64,000 bases of DNA from DASRDR01 sp963812945 [NCBI: uncultured Candidatus Rokubacteria bacterium] (lineage in GTDB: Bacteria; Methylomirabilota; Methylomirabilia; Rokubacteriales). Position numbers and translations under genes: made by a program. The stretch covers positions 868,001-932,000 of the forward strand of contig CAWEXD010000008.1 in the NCBI GenBank assembly GCA_963812945.1, read 5' to 3'. This document shows, piece by piece, positions 51,920 to 59,999 of the stretch. Every line of letters begins with the position of its first letter. The stretch's first letter is position 1. The notes beneath the pieces are model-generated. The model saw only the letters and a program-made list of their open reading frames with translations. It had not been told where the DNA came from and ran no database searches.

Positions 51920-52528
51920 ATGTCGAAGGGTGCGGACACCCGGCGCGCGATCCTCGATCATGCCCTCGAGGTCGCCACCAAGGAGGGGCTGGAGGGGCTC
52001 ACGATCGGGCGCCTCGCCCAGGACCTTCGGCTGTCCAAGAGCGGGCTGTTCGCCCACTTCCGGGGGAAGGAGGAGCTCCTCCTCCAGGTCCTGGAGACGG
52101 CGCGCACGCGCTTCATCGAGCAGGTCGTCAAGCCGGGACTGGCCGCGCCGCGCGGGGAGCCGCGCGTCCGCGCGCTCTTCGAGAGCTGGCTCGCGTGGGA
52201 GCGGTCGACGGCGCTGCCCGGCGGATGCCCGTTCGTCACTGCGGCCGTGGAGCTGGACGACCGGCCGGGACCGGCGCGTGACTACCTCGTGCAATCCCAG
52301 AGGGACTGGCTGGACGTGATCGCCAACTCGGTGCGGACCGGCGTCCGAGAGGGTCACTTCCGGCCAGACATCGACGCCGACCAGTTCGCGTACGAGTTCC
52401 ACGGCATCGTCCTGTCCTATCACCACGTCGCCCGCCTGCTCCGCGACCCGAACGCGGAGACGCGGGTCCGCCAGGCTTTCGAGTCCCTGCTCGCCCGGGC
52501 TCGTCCCGGGGCTCACACCACCCGCTAA
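51920..52528 (+). CDS. TetR/AcrR family transcriptional regulator
   Basis: A 202-residue one-component repressor. The N-terminal helix-turn-helix is ATKEGLEGLTIGRLAQDLRL, then SKSGLFAHFRGKEELLLQVL, the usual TetR recognition region. The C-terminal ligand domain contains GGCPFVTAAVELDDRPGPARD, typical of the TetR_C_6/16-like group. The start at 51920 sits right after a strong promoter. It ends 26 nt before an alpha/beta hydrolase gene that it probably controls; the inducer may be the hydrolase's lipid-like substrate. Confidence 0.92.
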   Translation: MSKGADTRRAILDHALEVATKEGLEGLTIGRLAQDLRLSKSGLFAHFRGKEELLLQVLETARTRFIEQVVKPGLAAPRGEPRVRALFESWLAWERSTALPGGCPFVTAAVELDDRPGPARDYLVQSQRDWLDVIANSVRTGVREGHFRPDIDADQFAYEFHGIVLSYHHVARLLRDPNAETRVRQAFESLLARARPGAHTTR

Positions 52529-52554
52529 GGCCCACTACGGAAGGAGTCGTTATC

Positions 52555-53514
52555 ATGCCCACGTCGGTCCTCGTATCGCCGCATGAAACAAGCACGATCG
52601 TTCGGTCTTCCGGTATTCCTTGGCGACAACGCCTCGTGTTGGCTGGAGTCGGGACTCTGAGCCACGTGGCGCCCGCGGCCGCGGCGTGGGTGGCGGAGCG
52701 CCTCTTCCTGACTCCGCCGCGCCACCGTGCGCCCGGGCGCGAGCGCGATCTCCTGGCGCGCGCGCGGCGTGGCACCGTTCGCGTCGATGGGCGGCGACTG
52801 GCGACGTGGACCTGGGGAGTCGGGCCGCGAATCCTCCTCGCCCACGGCTGGGGAGGGAGGGGAGCCCAGCTGGGCGCGTTCGTCGAGCCGCTGATCGCGA
52901 ACGGCTTTTCGGTCGCGTGGTTCGACGGACCCGCTCATGGCGCCTCGGAGGGACGCCGCGCCACGATTCCCGAGATGGCGCGAGCCCTTCAGGGCGTGGT
53001 CGCCGCGCTCGGCCCGGTGCGCGGGATCATCGCGCACTCGGGGGGCGGCGTCGTCAGCGGCTGGGCCATCCGCCGGTGGCTCCTCGACGGCTTCGTCGAT
53101 CTGCCGGAGGCGATCGCGCTCATCGCGCCGCCGTCCGACTTCCGCGGCTACCTCGACCGCTTCGCGGACGCGTGCGGCCTGACGGCGGGCGCGCGGGACC
53201 GGCTGGGCCGGCGGCTCACCGCGCGGGTGGGCGCCCCTTCGGAGGCGTTCGATCTGCCGCGGTTCGCCGGCGATCTTCCCGTGCCAGCGCTCGTCGTCCA
53301 CGATCGGGAGGACGCCGAGGTGCCGTGGGCGGCGGGGGCGGCGATCGCCGACGCCTGGCCGGGGGCCGAGCTCGTGACCACGCGCGGCCTCGGGCATCGA
53401 CGGATCCTTCGGGACCCGGCGGTCGTCGCGCGCGTCACGTCATTCCTGACCGAACGCCTCGCCCGGGACTCGCGCTTCGCCGGGGAGGCCGCGGGCCTCG
53501 CCACGCTCTGCTGA
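52555..53514 (+). CDS. alpha/beta hydrolase
   Basis: A 319-residue alpha/beta hydrolase, the usual partner of this kind of TetR regulator. HGWGGRGAQLGAFVEPL gives the oxyanion hole, IIAHSGGGVVSG the nucleophile Ser in an A-H-S-G-G variant, VVHDREDAEVPW the Asp and GLGHRRILRDP the His. The N-terminal 60 residues form a hydrophobic helix region that may touch the membrane. The ATG has GGAAGGAG about 9 nt upstream. The substrate is unknown; an ester or lactone is likely. Confidence 0.9.
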   Translation: MPTSVLVSPHETSTIVRSSGIPWRQRLVLAGVGTLSHVAPAAAAWVAERLFLTPPRHRAPGRERDLLARARRGTVRVDGRRLATWTWGVGPRILLAHGWGGRGAQLGAFVEPLIANGFSVAWFDGPAHGASEGRRATIPEMARALQGVVAALGPVRGIIAHSGGGVVSGWAIRRWLLDGFVDLPEAIALIAPPSDFRGYLDRFADACGLTAGARDRLGRRLTARVGAPSEAFDLPRFAGDLPVPALVVHDREDAEVPWAAGAAIADAWPGAELVTTRGLGHRRILRDPAVVARVTSFLTERLARDSRFAGEAAGLATLC

Positions 53515-53621
53515 GGGCTCGTGGCGCTGGGCGATACGTGCGGGCGCGCGGCCTCGGCGCGAAAGGGCGCGTGTCCGCTGGGCGCTGAGGCGGCGGCCGC
53601 GATGCCCGCGCCGGGTTCTGT

Positions 53622-54803
53622 CTAGGCGCCTGCGCGCGGGGGATGCGCGCGGAGGGCCGCCTCGTCCACCTCGGTGCCCCAGCCGGGGCCGGACGGCAGG
53701 GTGAGGTGGCCGGCGTCGATCCGCGGCTTGACCGTGACCAGCTCGTCCTGCCACGGCACGGTCTCCGGGTCGATCTCCATGATCCGGAGGTTCGGGACGA
53801 CGGCGGCGAAGTGGGCGCTCATCATGGTCGCGAGGTGGCTGTAGAAGTTGTGCGGTGCCACGTTGACCTCGTAGGCGTCGGCCATCGCCGCGATCTTGAC
53901 GGACTCGACGATCCCGTTCCAGGGGACGTCGATGATCGCCACGTCCATCGCGTCGCGTTCCAGGAACGGCCGGTATTCGCGGCGCCCGAAGAGACACTCT
54001 CCCGAGGCCACGGCCACCTCGCTGCGGTCGCGCAGGTAGCGGAGCGCGCTCGGCGAGCGCGTATCGGTCTCGACCCAGAAGATGTCGAAGGGCGCGATCG
54101 CCCGCGCGACCTTCAGGAACCCCTCCGTCTTGAAGTTGAAGTTCAGGTCGACCAGGATGTCGAGCTCGGGGCCGGTGCCCTCGCGGAACGCTGCCAGCTG
54201 CTCCCGGAGGGCGCGGAGGACGTGCCGGTCGGGATTGAGCTCCGGAAAGCCTTCGCCCCGGGCGAAGCCCGGCGCGTGCAGGCGCGGGGTGTCCCCGAGG
54301 AGGAGGGGATTCGTCTTGAGCGCGGTGTAGCCGGCCCCCGCGACCTCGCGTCCGAGACGCACAACGTCGTCGAGCGTCCGCACGGGAGGCAGCTGGAGCT
54401 CCTGCCACCAGCTCACGCGGTACGTCCCGCAGTGCGACCAGTAGAGGCGGATCCGCTCCCGGACGGGGCCGCCCAGGAGCTCGTAGACCGGGATGCCGAG
54501 CGCGCGCGCCTTCACGTCCACGAGCGCGTTCTCGATCGCGCCAATGGCCTGCTGGACGACGCCGCCCGCCGCCGTGCGGCGAAGGGCGTGCATCAGCGCG
54601 ACCTGGGCTTCGTAGGCGCGCGGGTCCTTTCCGACGAGGACGGGCGCCAGGCGCCGGATCAGCGCGGTGACGCCGCCGGCGCCGCCGAACGTCTCGTTGT
54701 ACTCGCTCCAGCCGACGAGGCCTCCATCGGTGGTGACCTTCACGAAATCGAAGACGCGCCGGCCGCCGTCGGCGTGCAGTGTTTCGAGCGTGGCGATCCG
54801 CAT
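53622..54803 (-). CDS. mandelate racemase/muconate lactonizing enzyme family protein
   Basis: A 393-residue enolase-superfamily enzyme. Metal ligands are visible in sequence: Asp in DILVDLNFNFK, Glu in FWVETDT, Glu in VASGECLFG, then a His in NVAPHNFYSHLATMM as general base. The N-terminal capping domain is complete. Members dehydrate sugar acids or racemise alpha-hydroxy acids; a galactonate- or glucarate-dehydratase-like reaction is most likely. The ATG at 54803 has AGAGGAG just upstream. Divergent from the molybdopterin gene across a palindromic -10. Confidence 0.9.
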   Translation of the reverse strand: MRIATLETLHADGGRRVFDFVKVTTDGGLVGWSEYNETFGGAGGVTALIRRLAPVLVGKDPRAYEAQVALMHALRRTAAGGVVQQAIGAIENALVDVKARALGIPVYELLGGPVRERIRLYWSHCGTYRVSWWQELQLPPVRTLDDVVRLGREVAGAGYTALKTNPLLLGDTPRLHAPGFARGEGFPELNPDRHVLRALREQLAAFREGTGPELDILVDLNFNFKTEGFLKVARAIAPFDIFWVETDTRSPSALRYLRDRSEVAVASGECLFGRREYRPFLERDAMDVAIIDVPWNGIVESVKIAAMADAYEVNVAPHNFYSHLATMMSAHFAAVVPNLRIMEIDPETVPWQDELVTVKPRIDAGHLTLPSGPGWGTEVDEAALRAHPPRAGA

Positions 54804-54865
54804 GCTGCTCCTCTCGAGTCCGGGGGAGACGCGTGCGCGCCTCGTTGGCCGCGCGCGAGGGCGCC

Positions 54866-54873
54866 AGTATACT
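54866..54873. promoter_or_regulatory. palindromic shared -10 of divergent genes
   Basis: AGTATACT reads TATACT on both strands. It lies 63 nt from the dehydratase ATG on the left and 68 nt from the oxidoreductase ATG on the right, so one element could serve as -10 in both directions. No -35 is clear. Confidence 0.42.
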
Positions 54874-54940
54874 GCCGCCGTAGACGCCACACCATTGCCG
54901 TTCGATCCGCGGGCGGGTGATGGGCGCATGGGAGGGCTCG

Positions 54941-56980
54941 ATGGAGGCGGCGCGCGGCGGGCGCACGGTCCGGACGATGTGCCCGATGAACTGCCACCCG
55001 ACGCTCTGCGGGATGCTCGTCGACGTCGAGGACGGGCGCCTCCTCGGCGTCCGGGGCGATCCGGACAACCCGGACAGCCGGGGGTTCCTCTGCGTCCGGG
55101 GCCAGGCGTCGCGCGAGATCCTCGACAATCCCCGCCGGCTCCTGCATCCGCTGATCCGTGCGCGGCGGGAGGACAGGGCTTGGCGCCAGGCGACGTGGGA
55201 CGAGGCGCTCGACCTCGTGGCGGACCGGATGCGCGCGGCCGGCCGCGAAGCGGTCGGCCTCTGGTCGGGGCACGGGCTCTTCGCGAACAACTACGGCACG
55301 CGGGTCGGCTCCCACCTCCTCCGGCGCTTCGCGAACCTCTGGGGCTGCCAGTGGTGGCACCCGTCGATGATCTGCTGGGGCCTCGGCGGCTTCGGCCTCG
55401 GGCTGACGGGCGTCCTCGAGGCGAACACGAAGGAGGACATGGGCCGCCACGCGAGCCTGATCCTGCTCTGGGGCGCGAACCTCGCCAGCCAGCCCAACAC
55501 CGCCCCCCATCTGGTCGCGGCCCGCCGCCGAGGTGCGCGCGTCGTCACGATCGACGTGCGGGAGACCGAGGCCGCTGCGCAGTCGGACGAGGTGATCCTG
55601 ATCCGCCCCGGGACCGACGCCGCGCTCGCGCTGGCGATGATGGCGGTCATCATCGGGGAAGGGCTCCACGACACGGCGTTCGTGGCGAGCCACACCGTCG
55701 GCTTCGACGCGCTGGCTGCCCACGTGCGGGACCGCGGGCCCAGCTGGGCCGAGCCGATCACCGGAGTCCCCGCCGAGCGCATCGCGGCGCTGGCCCGGCG
55801 GTACGCGACCACGCGGCCGGCCATGATCCTCCTCGGCGGGAGCTCGATGCACAAGGGCGGCAGCGGCTGGCAGGCGGCCCGCGCGGTGAGCTGTCTCCCC
55901 GCGGTCACCGGGCACCTCGGCGTGCCCGGTGGCGGGCTCGGGCCCCGGCACGGGGCGGCGAGCCACGGCCAGGCCCTCTCCGACATCGCGCTCCCCGAGC
56001 GCCGGCCGCCGGGCGCCTACGTCCCGAACCAGATGCCCCGCGTCACCGAGGCGCTCGCCGACGGCCGCGTCCGCGTCCTCCTCCTCTTCGGGACGAACAT
56101 GCTGTCCTCGTACGCCGACGCGGAGGGGGCGGCCCGCGGCCTCGCGCGCGCCGACCTCGTGGTCAGCCACGACCTCTTCTGGAACGACACGGCGCGCCGG
56201 TTCGCGGACGTCGTCCTGCCGGGGACCTCGTGGCTGGAGGAGCTCGGCTGCAAGAGCACGAACACGCACCTCTATCTCATGCCCAAGGTGCTGGAGCCAC
56301 CCGGCGAGACCCGCCCGGCGGTGTGGATCCTCCGCGAGCTGGCCCGCCGGCTCGGCGTCGACGACTTCTACCCGTGGGCCACCGACGAGGGCCCGCTCGA
56401 CGCGATCCTCGACCACCCGGCGACCGGCCACGCGACGGTGGCCGCCCTCCGGGCCGAGGGTGGCATGCGAGCGCTACGAATCTCCCACGTCGGCCATCCG
56501 AGCCACGCCTACGCCACGCCGTCGGGCAAGGTCGAGCTCTACTCGGCTCGCGCGGCGGCACTCGGTCTCTCGCCCTTGCCGGTATACGAGCCCACCCCCG
56601 CATCGTCCTATCCGCTCGCGTTCCGACAGGGTCGGACGCTCACCCAGTTCCACGCCTTCTACGACCACGGCCAGGCGCTGCCGATGCTCGCCCGACTCGA
56701 TCCCGAGCCGCAGCTGTGGATCGCGGCGGCCGACGCGGCCGACCGCGGGCTGGCCGACGGCGCGGCGATCCGCGTGTTCAACGATCGAGGCGCGTTCAGC
56801 GCCCGCGCGCACGTGACCACACGCGTGCCGGCCGGCACGGTCTGGATGCGCGACGGCTGGGCCGGGCTCAACGCGGTGACATCCGGCGCGGCGGTCATCC
56901 CGGACGACGCGGTCGACCTCTTCCCCTTCGCCGCCGGGCAGGCCTCCTTCGACGCCCAGGTCCAGGTCGCGCCCGCCTAG
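54941..56980 (+). CDS. molybdopterin-dependent oxidoreductase (DMSO reductase family)
   Basis: A 679-residue catalytic subunit. The N-terminal [4Fe-4S] site is Cys14-x3-Cys18-x4-Cys23-x27-Cys51 in MCPMNCHPTLC and GFLCVRG. The middle has the Mo-bis-MGD domains (ILLWGANLASQPNT, LLLFGTNMLSSYADA), and the C-terminal beta-barrel domain is ATPSGKVELYS and TVWMRDGW. The Mo ligand may be the Cys in MICWGLGG; this is inference. No Tat signal is visible, so it is cytosolic, and no electron-transfer subunit adjoins. ATG at 54941 has GGGAGGG upstream; starts at 54917 and 54920 are possible. Confidence 0.92.
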   Translation: MEAARGGRTVRTMCPMNCHPTLCGMLVDVEDGRLLGVRGDPDNPDSRGFLCVRGQASREILDNPRRLLHPLIRARREDRAWRQATWDEALDLVADRMRAAGREAVGLWSGHGLFANNYGTRVGSHLLRRFANLWGCQWWHPSMICWGLGGFGLGLTGVLEANTKEDMGRHASLILLWGANLASQPNTAPHLVAARRRGARVVTIDVRETEAAAQSDEVILIRPGTDAALALAMMAVIIGEGLHDTAFVASHTVGFDALAAHVRDRGPSWAEPITGVPAERIAALARRYATTRPAMILLGGSSMHKGGSGWQAARAVSCLPAVTGHLGVPGGGLGPRHGAASHGQALSDIALPERRPPGAYVPNQMPRVTEALADGRVRVLLLFGTNMLSSYADAEGAARGLARADLVVSHDLFWNDTARRFADVVLPGTSWLEELGCKSTNTHLYLMPKVLEPPGETRPAVWILRELARRLGVDDFYPWATDEGPLDAILDHPATGHATVAALRAEGGMRALRISHVGHPSHAYATPSGKVELYSARAAALGLSPLPVYEPTPASSYPLAFRQGRTLTQFHAFYDHGQALPMLARLDPEPQLWIAAADAADRGLADGAAIRVFNDRGAFSARAHVTTRVPAGTVWMRDGWAGLNAVTSGAAVIPDDAVDLFPFAAGQASFDAQVQVAPA

Positions 56981-56991
56981 GGGCGCCCGGG

Positions 56992-57429
56992 TCAGCGCCC
57001 GCGACGGTCGAGGGCGAGGGCGCCGCCGCCGGCGAGGACGAGCGTGACCGTGGCGGCGAGGACGAGCAGCACGTACTCGTAGCCGCCGGCGATGGCGACG
57101 CCTCGGGCCGGGTCCACCACGATGCCTGTCAGGAAGAAGCCCTGCTTCAGGTGGCGGAGGAAGAACGCGGAGGCCATGATGGGCAGCTGGGCGGCCGCGG
57201 CCCAGCGCGTGAAGAGGCCGAGGATCAGCAGGATCCCGCCGACCGAGTGCGCCAGGATCAGGTACCAGGCGAGGGCCGGGCCGAGCGCCGCCGGGTAGCC
57301 CATGCGCGTCGTGTAGCCGGCGATGCCGGCCGGACCGATGACCGCCAGCCCGAGATAGCCGTGCATCACGAAGATCACGCCCAGCGTCACGCGAAGCACG
57401 GCCAGACCGAGCGCAGGCGAGAACGTCAT
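56992..57429 (-). CDS. DoxX family membrane protein
   Basis: A 145-residue protein with four helices (LAVLRVTLGVIFVMHGYLGL; ALAWYLILAHSVGGILLILG; AAAQLPIMASAFFL; EYVLLVLAATVTLVLAGGGAL). It carries the DoxX marks R-x-x-x-G-x-x-F-x-x-H-G and H-x-x-G-G. Such proteins are linked to thiosulfate:quinone oxidoreductase or to membrane redox complexes, but their role is often unclear. The ATG at 57429 gives a normal length. It converges with the molybdopterin gene, 11 nt apart. Confidence 0.85.
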   Translation of the reverse strand: MTFSPALGLAVLRVTLGVIFVMHGYLGLAVIGPAGIAGYTTRMGYPAALGPALAWYLILAHSVGGILLILGLFTRWAAAAQLPIMASAFFLRHLKQGFFLTGIVVDPARGVAIAGGYEYVLLVLAATVTLVLAGGGALALDRRGR

Positions 57430-57452
57430 GGAGCCATCACCTCCAGCAGTGG

Positions 57453-58649
57453 CTAGGCCGGGATCCGCGTCCCTTCGGGCTGCGCGAGCGCGGTGCGCAG
57501 GACGAAGCAGAGCGGGAGTGTCAGGAGCACCAGGGCCGACGTCACCAGGAGGGTCGTCATCACCCCGAAGGCGTCGCCGAGCGCGCCGTACGCGAGCGGC
57601 GCGGCCGCCGAGGCGGCGACGACGAGCGTGTAGTAGAGGCCGTACGCGCGCGCGCGCCGCTCCGGCAGGACGAGGTCGGCCACCGTCGCGTAGAGGGCCG
57701 ACGACGTCCCGTTGAGGGCGACCCCCAGTGGGAGGAGCACGGCGAGGGCGACGGACAGGGAGCCCAGCGCGATGGTGGCGATGCCGAGGGCCGTCGCCAG
57801 CTCGGTGAGGACGACGGTGCGCACGATCCCCACCCGCTCGGCGACGAGGCCGCAGACGAACTTGCCCGCCGCCCCGCCCGCGAAGAGGACGGCGAGCGCG
57901 ATGCCGACTCCGGCCACCGTCATTCCCTTCTCGAGCAGGAGGAAGGGGAGGAAGGTGAGGAGCGCCGTGCGCGTCGCCGTGTCGATCATCCCGACCGCGG
58001 ACAGGGCCTGGAATCCGCGCGCGTCGCGGATTCCCCAGCCGCCCGCGGCGACCGGCGCGCCCTCCGCGTGGACCACCGTGCCGCCGGCCTTGAGCCATGC
58101 GAGCACCACCGCGATGACGGCGGCGCTGGCGAGACCGAGGAGCGCGTAGACGCCGGTGGCGGCGCGCCAGCCGACGAAGGTCGCCGCCAGCGCGACCGCG
58201 GCGGGCACCGCGATCTTGCCGATGTCCCCGGCGAAGTTGTACGTGCCCAGCGCTGCGCGCCGCGGTCCGGTCTCGTAGGCGTGAGCGACCAGCGATGACG
58301 ACAGGGGATGCTGGACGCCCGAGCCGAGGCCCGACAGGAGAAGCAGGCCCACGAGCGGGAGCATCCCGGTCGCCGACGTGGCCACGGCGAGATAGCCGAG
58401 CGCCGCGACCACGGTCCCCACGGCCAGGAGCTGCCGCTCCCCCCAGCGCTCGGCAAGGAGCCCGGCGGGGATCTGCGAGGCCGCCATCCCGCCGGTGTAG
58501 ACGGCCTTGAGGATCCCGACCTGGGTGAGCGTCAGGCGGAACTCCCCGGCCCAGATCGGGAGGAGCACGTAGAGCGCGTCCGAGAAGCCGTCGTGCACGA
58601 CGTGGGTGAGGGCCGCCGTGATGAGGACGGCCCGCGCGGCGGGGATCAC
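57453..58649 (-). CDS. MFS transporter (Fsr/fosmidomycin-resistance-like)
   Basis: A 398-residue inner-membrane exporter with about 12 helices. The opening LTHVVHDGFSDALYVLLPIWAGEF and SGLGSGVQHPLSSSLVAHAYE match the Fsr branch that includes fosmidomycin-resistance pumps. A GTG start is used. It is expressed from its own promoter (minus strand TTGACC at 58744-58749 and TACGGT at 58720-58725). It lies 23 nt upstream of the DoxX gene on the same strand, so the two may be co-transcribed. Confidence 0.88.
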   Translation of the reverse strand: MIPAARAVLITAALTHVVHDGFSDALYVLLPIWAGEFRLTLTQVGILKAVYTGGMAASQIPAGLLAERWGERQLLAVGTVVAALGYLAVATSATGMLPLVGLLLLSGLGSGVQHPLSSSLVAHAYETGPRRAALGTYNFAGDIGKIAVPAAVALAATFVGWRAATGVYALLGLASAAVIAVVLAWLKAGGTVVHAEGAPVAAGGWGIRDARGFQALSAVGMIDTATRTALLTFLPFLLLEKGMTVAGVGIALAVLFAGGAAGKFVCGLVAERVGIVRTVVLTELATALGIATIALGSLSVALAVLLPLGVALNGTSSALYATVADLVLPERRARAYGLYYTLVVAASAAAPLAYGALGDAFGVMTTLLVTSALVLLTLPLCFVLRTALAQPEGTRIPA

Positions 58650-58719
58650 CGTCGCGGCCCGGGGCCCGTCGGCGCGACGCGTGGCACGGCGTCGAGTCTC
58701 GTCAGGATCATCGTGTCCG

Positions 58720-58749
58720 ACCGTACACCCGCCTCTCGCGGAGGGTCAA
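58720..58749 (-). promoter_or_regulatory. promoter for the Fsr-like transporter
   Basis: TTGACC at 58744-58749 (-35) and TACGGT at 58720-58725 (-10) on the minus strand are separated by 18 nt, with the GTG start about 70 nt downstream. Confidence 0.45.
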
Positions 58750-58809
58750 GGTTACGGCGCGCTTGCTGTTGCGACACAAAGATGTCACGCGCTAACTGCG
58801 CGCGCTTTT

Positions 58810-59994
58810 CTAGCGGCGTGCGGGCTCCCGGAGGGCGAGCACGGCCAGGACGCGCAAGAGACCGAGCGCCGTCGCCATCCCCCAGATCGCGCCGAATCCG
58901 AGGCCGTAGTCGAGGAACGTGCCGTAGAGGGGCCCGCCCAGCGAGGCGGCGATCTGTCCCCCCGTGTTGACGAGGCCGATGGCGGTGCCGGCCCCGACGG
59001 ACCGGAAGCGCTCCGAGGCGAAGACGACCTGCATCGGGATGGTGGCGGCCATGCTGGCGCTCACGAGGAACGCGGCGCCGACAGCGACCCACGGCTGCTG
59101 CGTGGTCAGCAGGACGACGAAGGCCACGAGCGCCAGCAGGGAGCCGACCAGCAGGATGGGCCGGCGGGCCGTCAGCCGGTCGGAGAGGGCGCCGAAGACC
59201 GGCGAGCACAGCATGAGGCCGGTCACGACGATGCCCGTCGACAGGCCGGCGCCCACGACGCCGAAGCCGTGCGCCTGCCGGAGATACGTGGGCAGCCAGG
59301 ACAGGACGGCGACCTGGGCGAGCATGCCCAGGAAGGAGACGCCGAGCAGCAGCAGCCAGAAGTCGCGCTCGCGGGCCAGCGCCCGGATCGAGCCGCGGGT
59401 GGCCGTCCGCGGCGGCGCGATGGGCGGCAGCGCGAGCACTACCGCGAGGCCCAGCACAAGGGCGCACGCCGGGAGGGCGAGGAAGGCCGGGGTGAGCCCG
59501 ACCGCCGCGAAGAGGATCGGGAACCCCAGGAGGGCCAGGGCCTGCCCGGCGCCGACCCCGGCCTCGGCGAAGCCCATGGCGCGGCCGCGGAGGCGAGCCG
59601 GGAACGACGCGAACAGGTAGGCGATGGTCGGCGTGTAGAGGCAGCCGCCGGCCGCACCCATCAGGAGGCGAGCGAGGACGGCAACCGCCGCGGTCTCGGT
59701 CACGGCGAATCCCGCCGATCCGACCGCGCCCAGCCCGAGACCCACGAGCATCAGGCGCCGGCTCCCGACGCGGTCGCTCAGGAGTCCCGCAGCCAGCTGG
59801 GAGAACCCGTAGGCCAGGGTATAGGCGCCGATCACGTTGCCGACGCCCGCGTAGTCGACGCCGTAGCGCCCGCGCAGCTCCTCGACGAGCGTCACCGGGC
59901 CGATCCGCATCGCGTTGTGGAGCGCGAGCACCGTGCACAGCACGAGCAGCACGGCCCAGGAGGCGCGGGCCTCACCGGCCTGGGCCTCGCTCAC
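58810..59994 (-). CDS. MFS transporter
   Basis: A 394-residue transporter with about 12 helices (VLLVLCTVLALHNAMRIGP, then YGVDYAGVGNVIGAYTLAYGF; the GLLSDRVGSRRLMLVG loop). It belongs to the general MFS_1 group (OFA/NNP-like). GTG at 59994 lies 5 nt after the stop of the penicillin-acylase-like gene, so it is the third gene of a minus-strand operon with that enzyme and the solute-binding protein. The upstream extension of 57 residues is Arg/Pro-rich and rejected. Confidence 0.88.
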   Translation of the reverse strand: MSEAQAGEARASWAVLLVLCTVLALHNAMRIGPVTLVEELRGRYGVDYAGVGNVIGAYTLAYGFSQLAAGLLSDRVGSRRLMLVGLGLGAVGSAGFAVTETAAVAVLARLLMGAAGGCLYTPTIAYLFASFPARLRGRAMGFAEAGVGAGQALALLGFPILFAAVGLTPAFLALPACALVLGLAVVLALPPIAPPRTATRGSIRALARERDFWLLLLGVSFLGMLAQVAVLSWLPTYLRQAHGFGVVGAGLSTGIVVTGLMLCSPVFGALSDRLTARRPILLVGSLLALVAFVVLLTTQQPWVAVGAAFLVSASMAATIPMQVVFASERFRSVGAGTAIGLVNTGGQIAASLGGPLYGTFLDYGLGFGAIWGMATALGLLRVLAVLALREPARR

Positions 59995-59999
59995 CGGGG

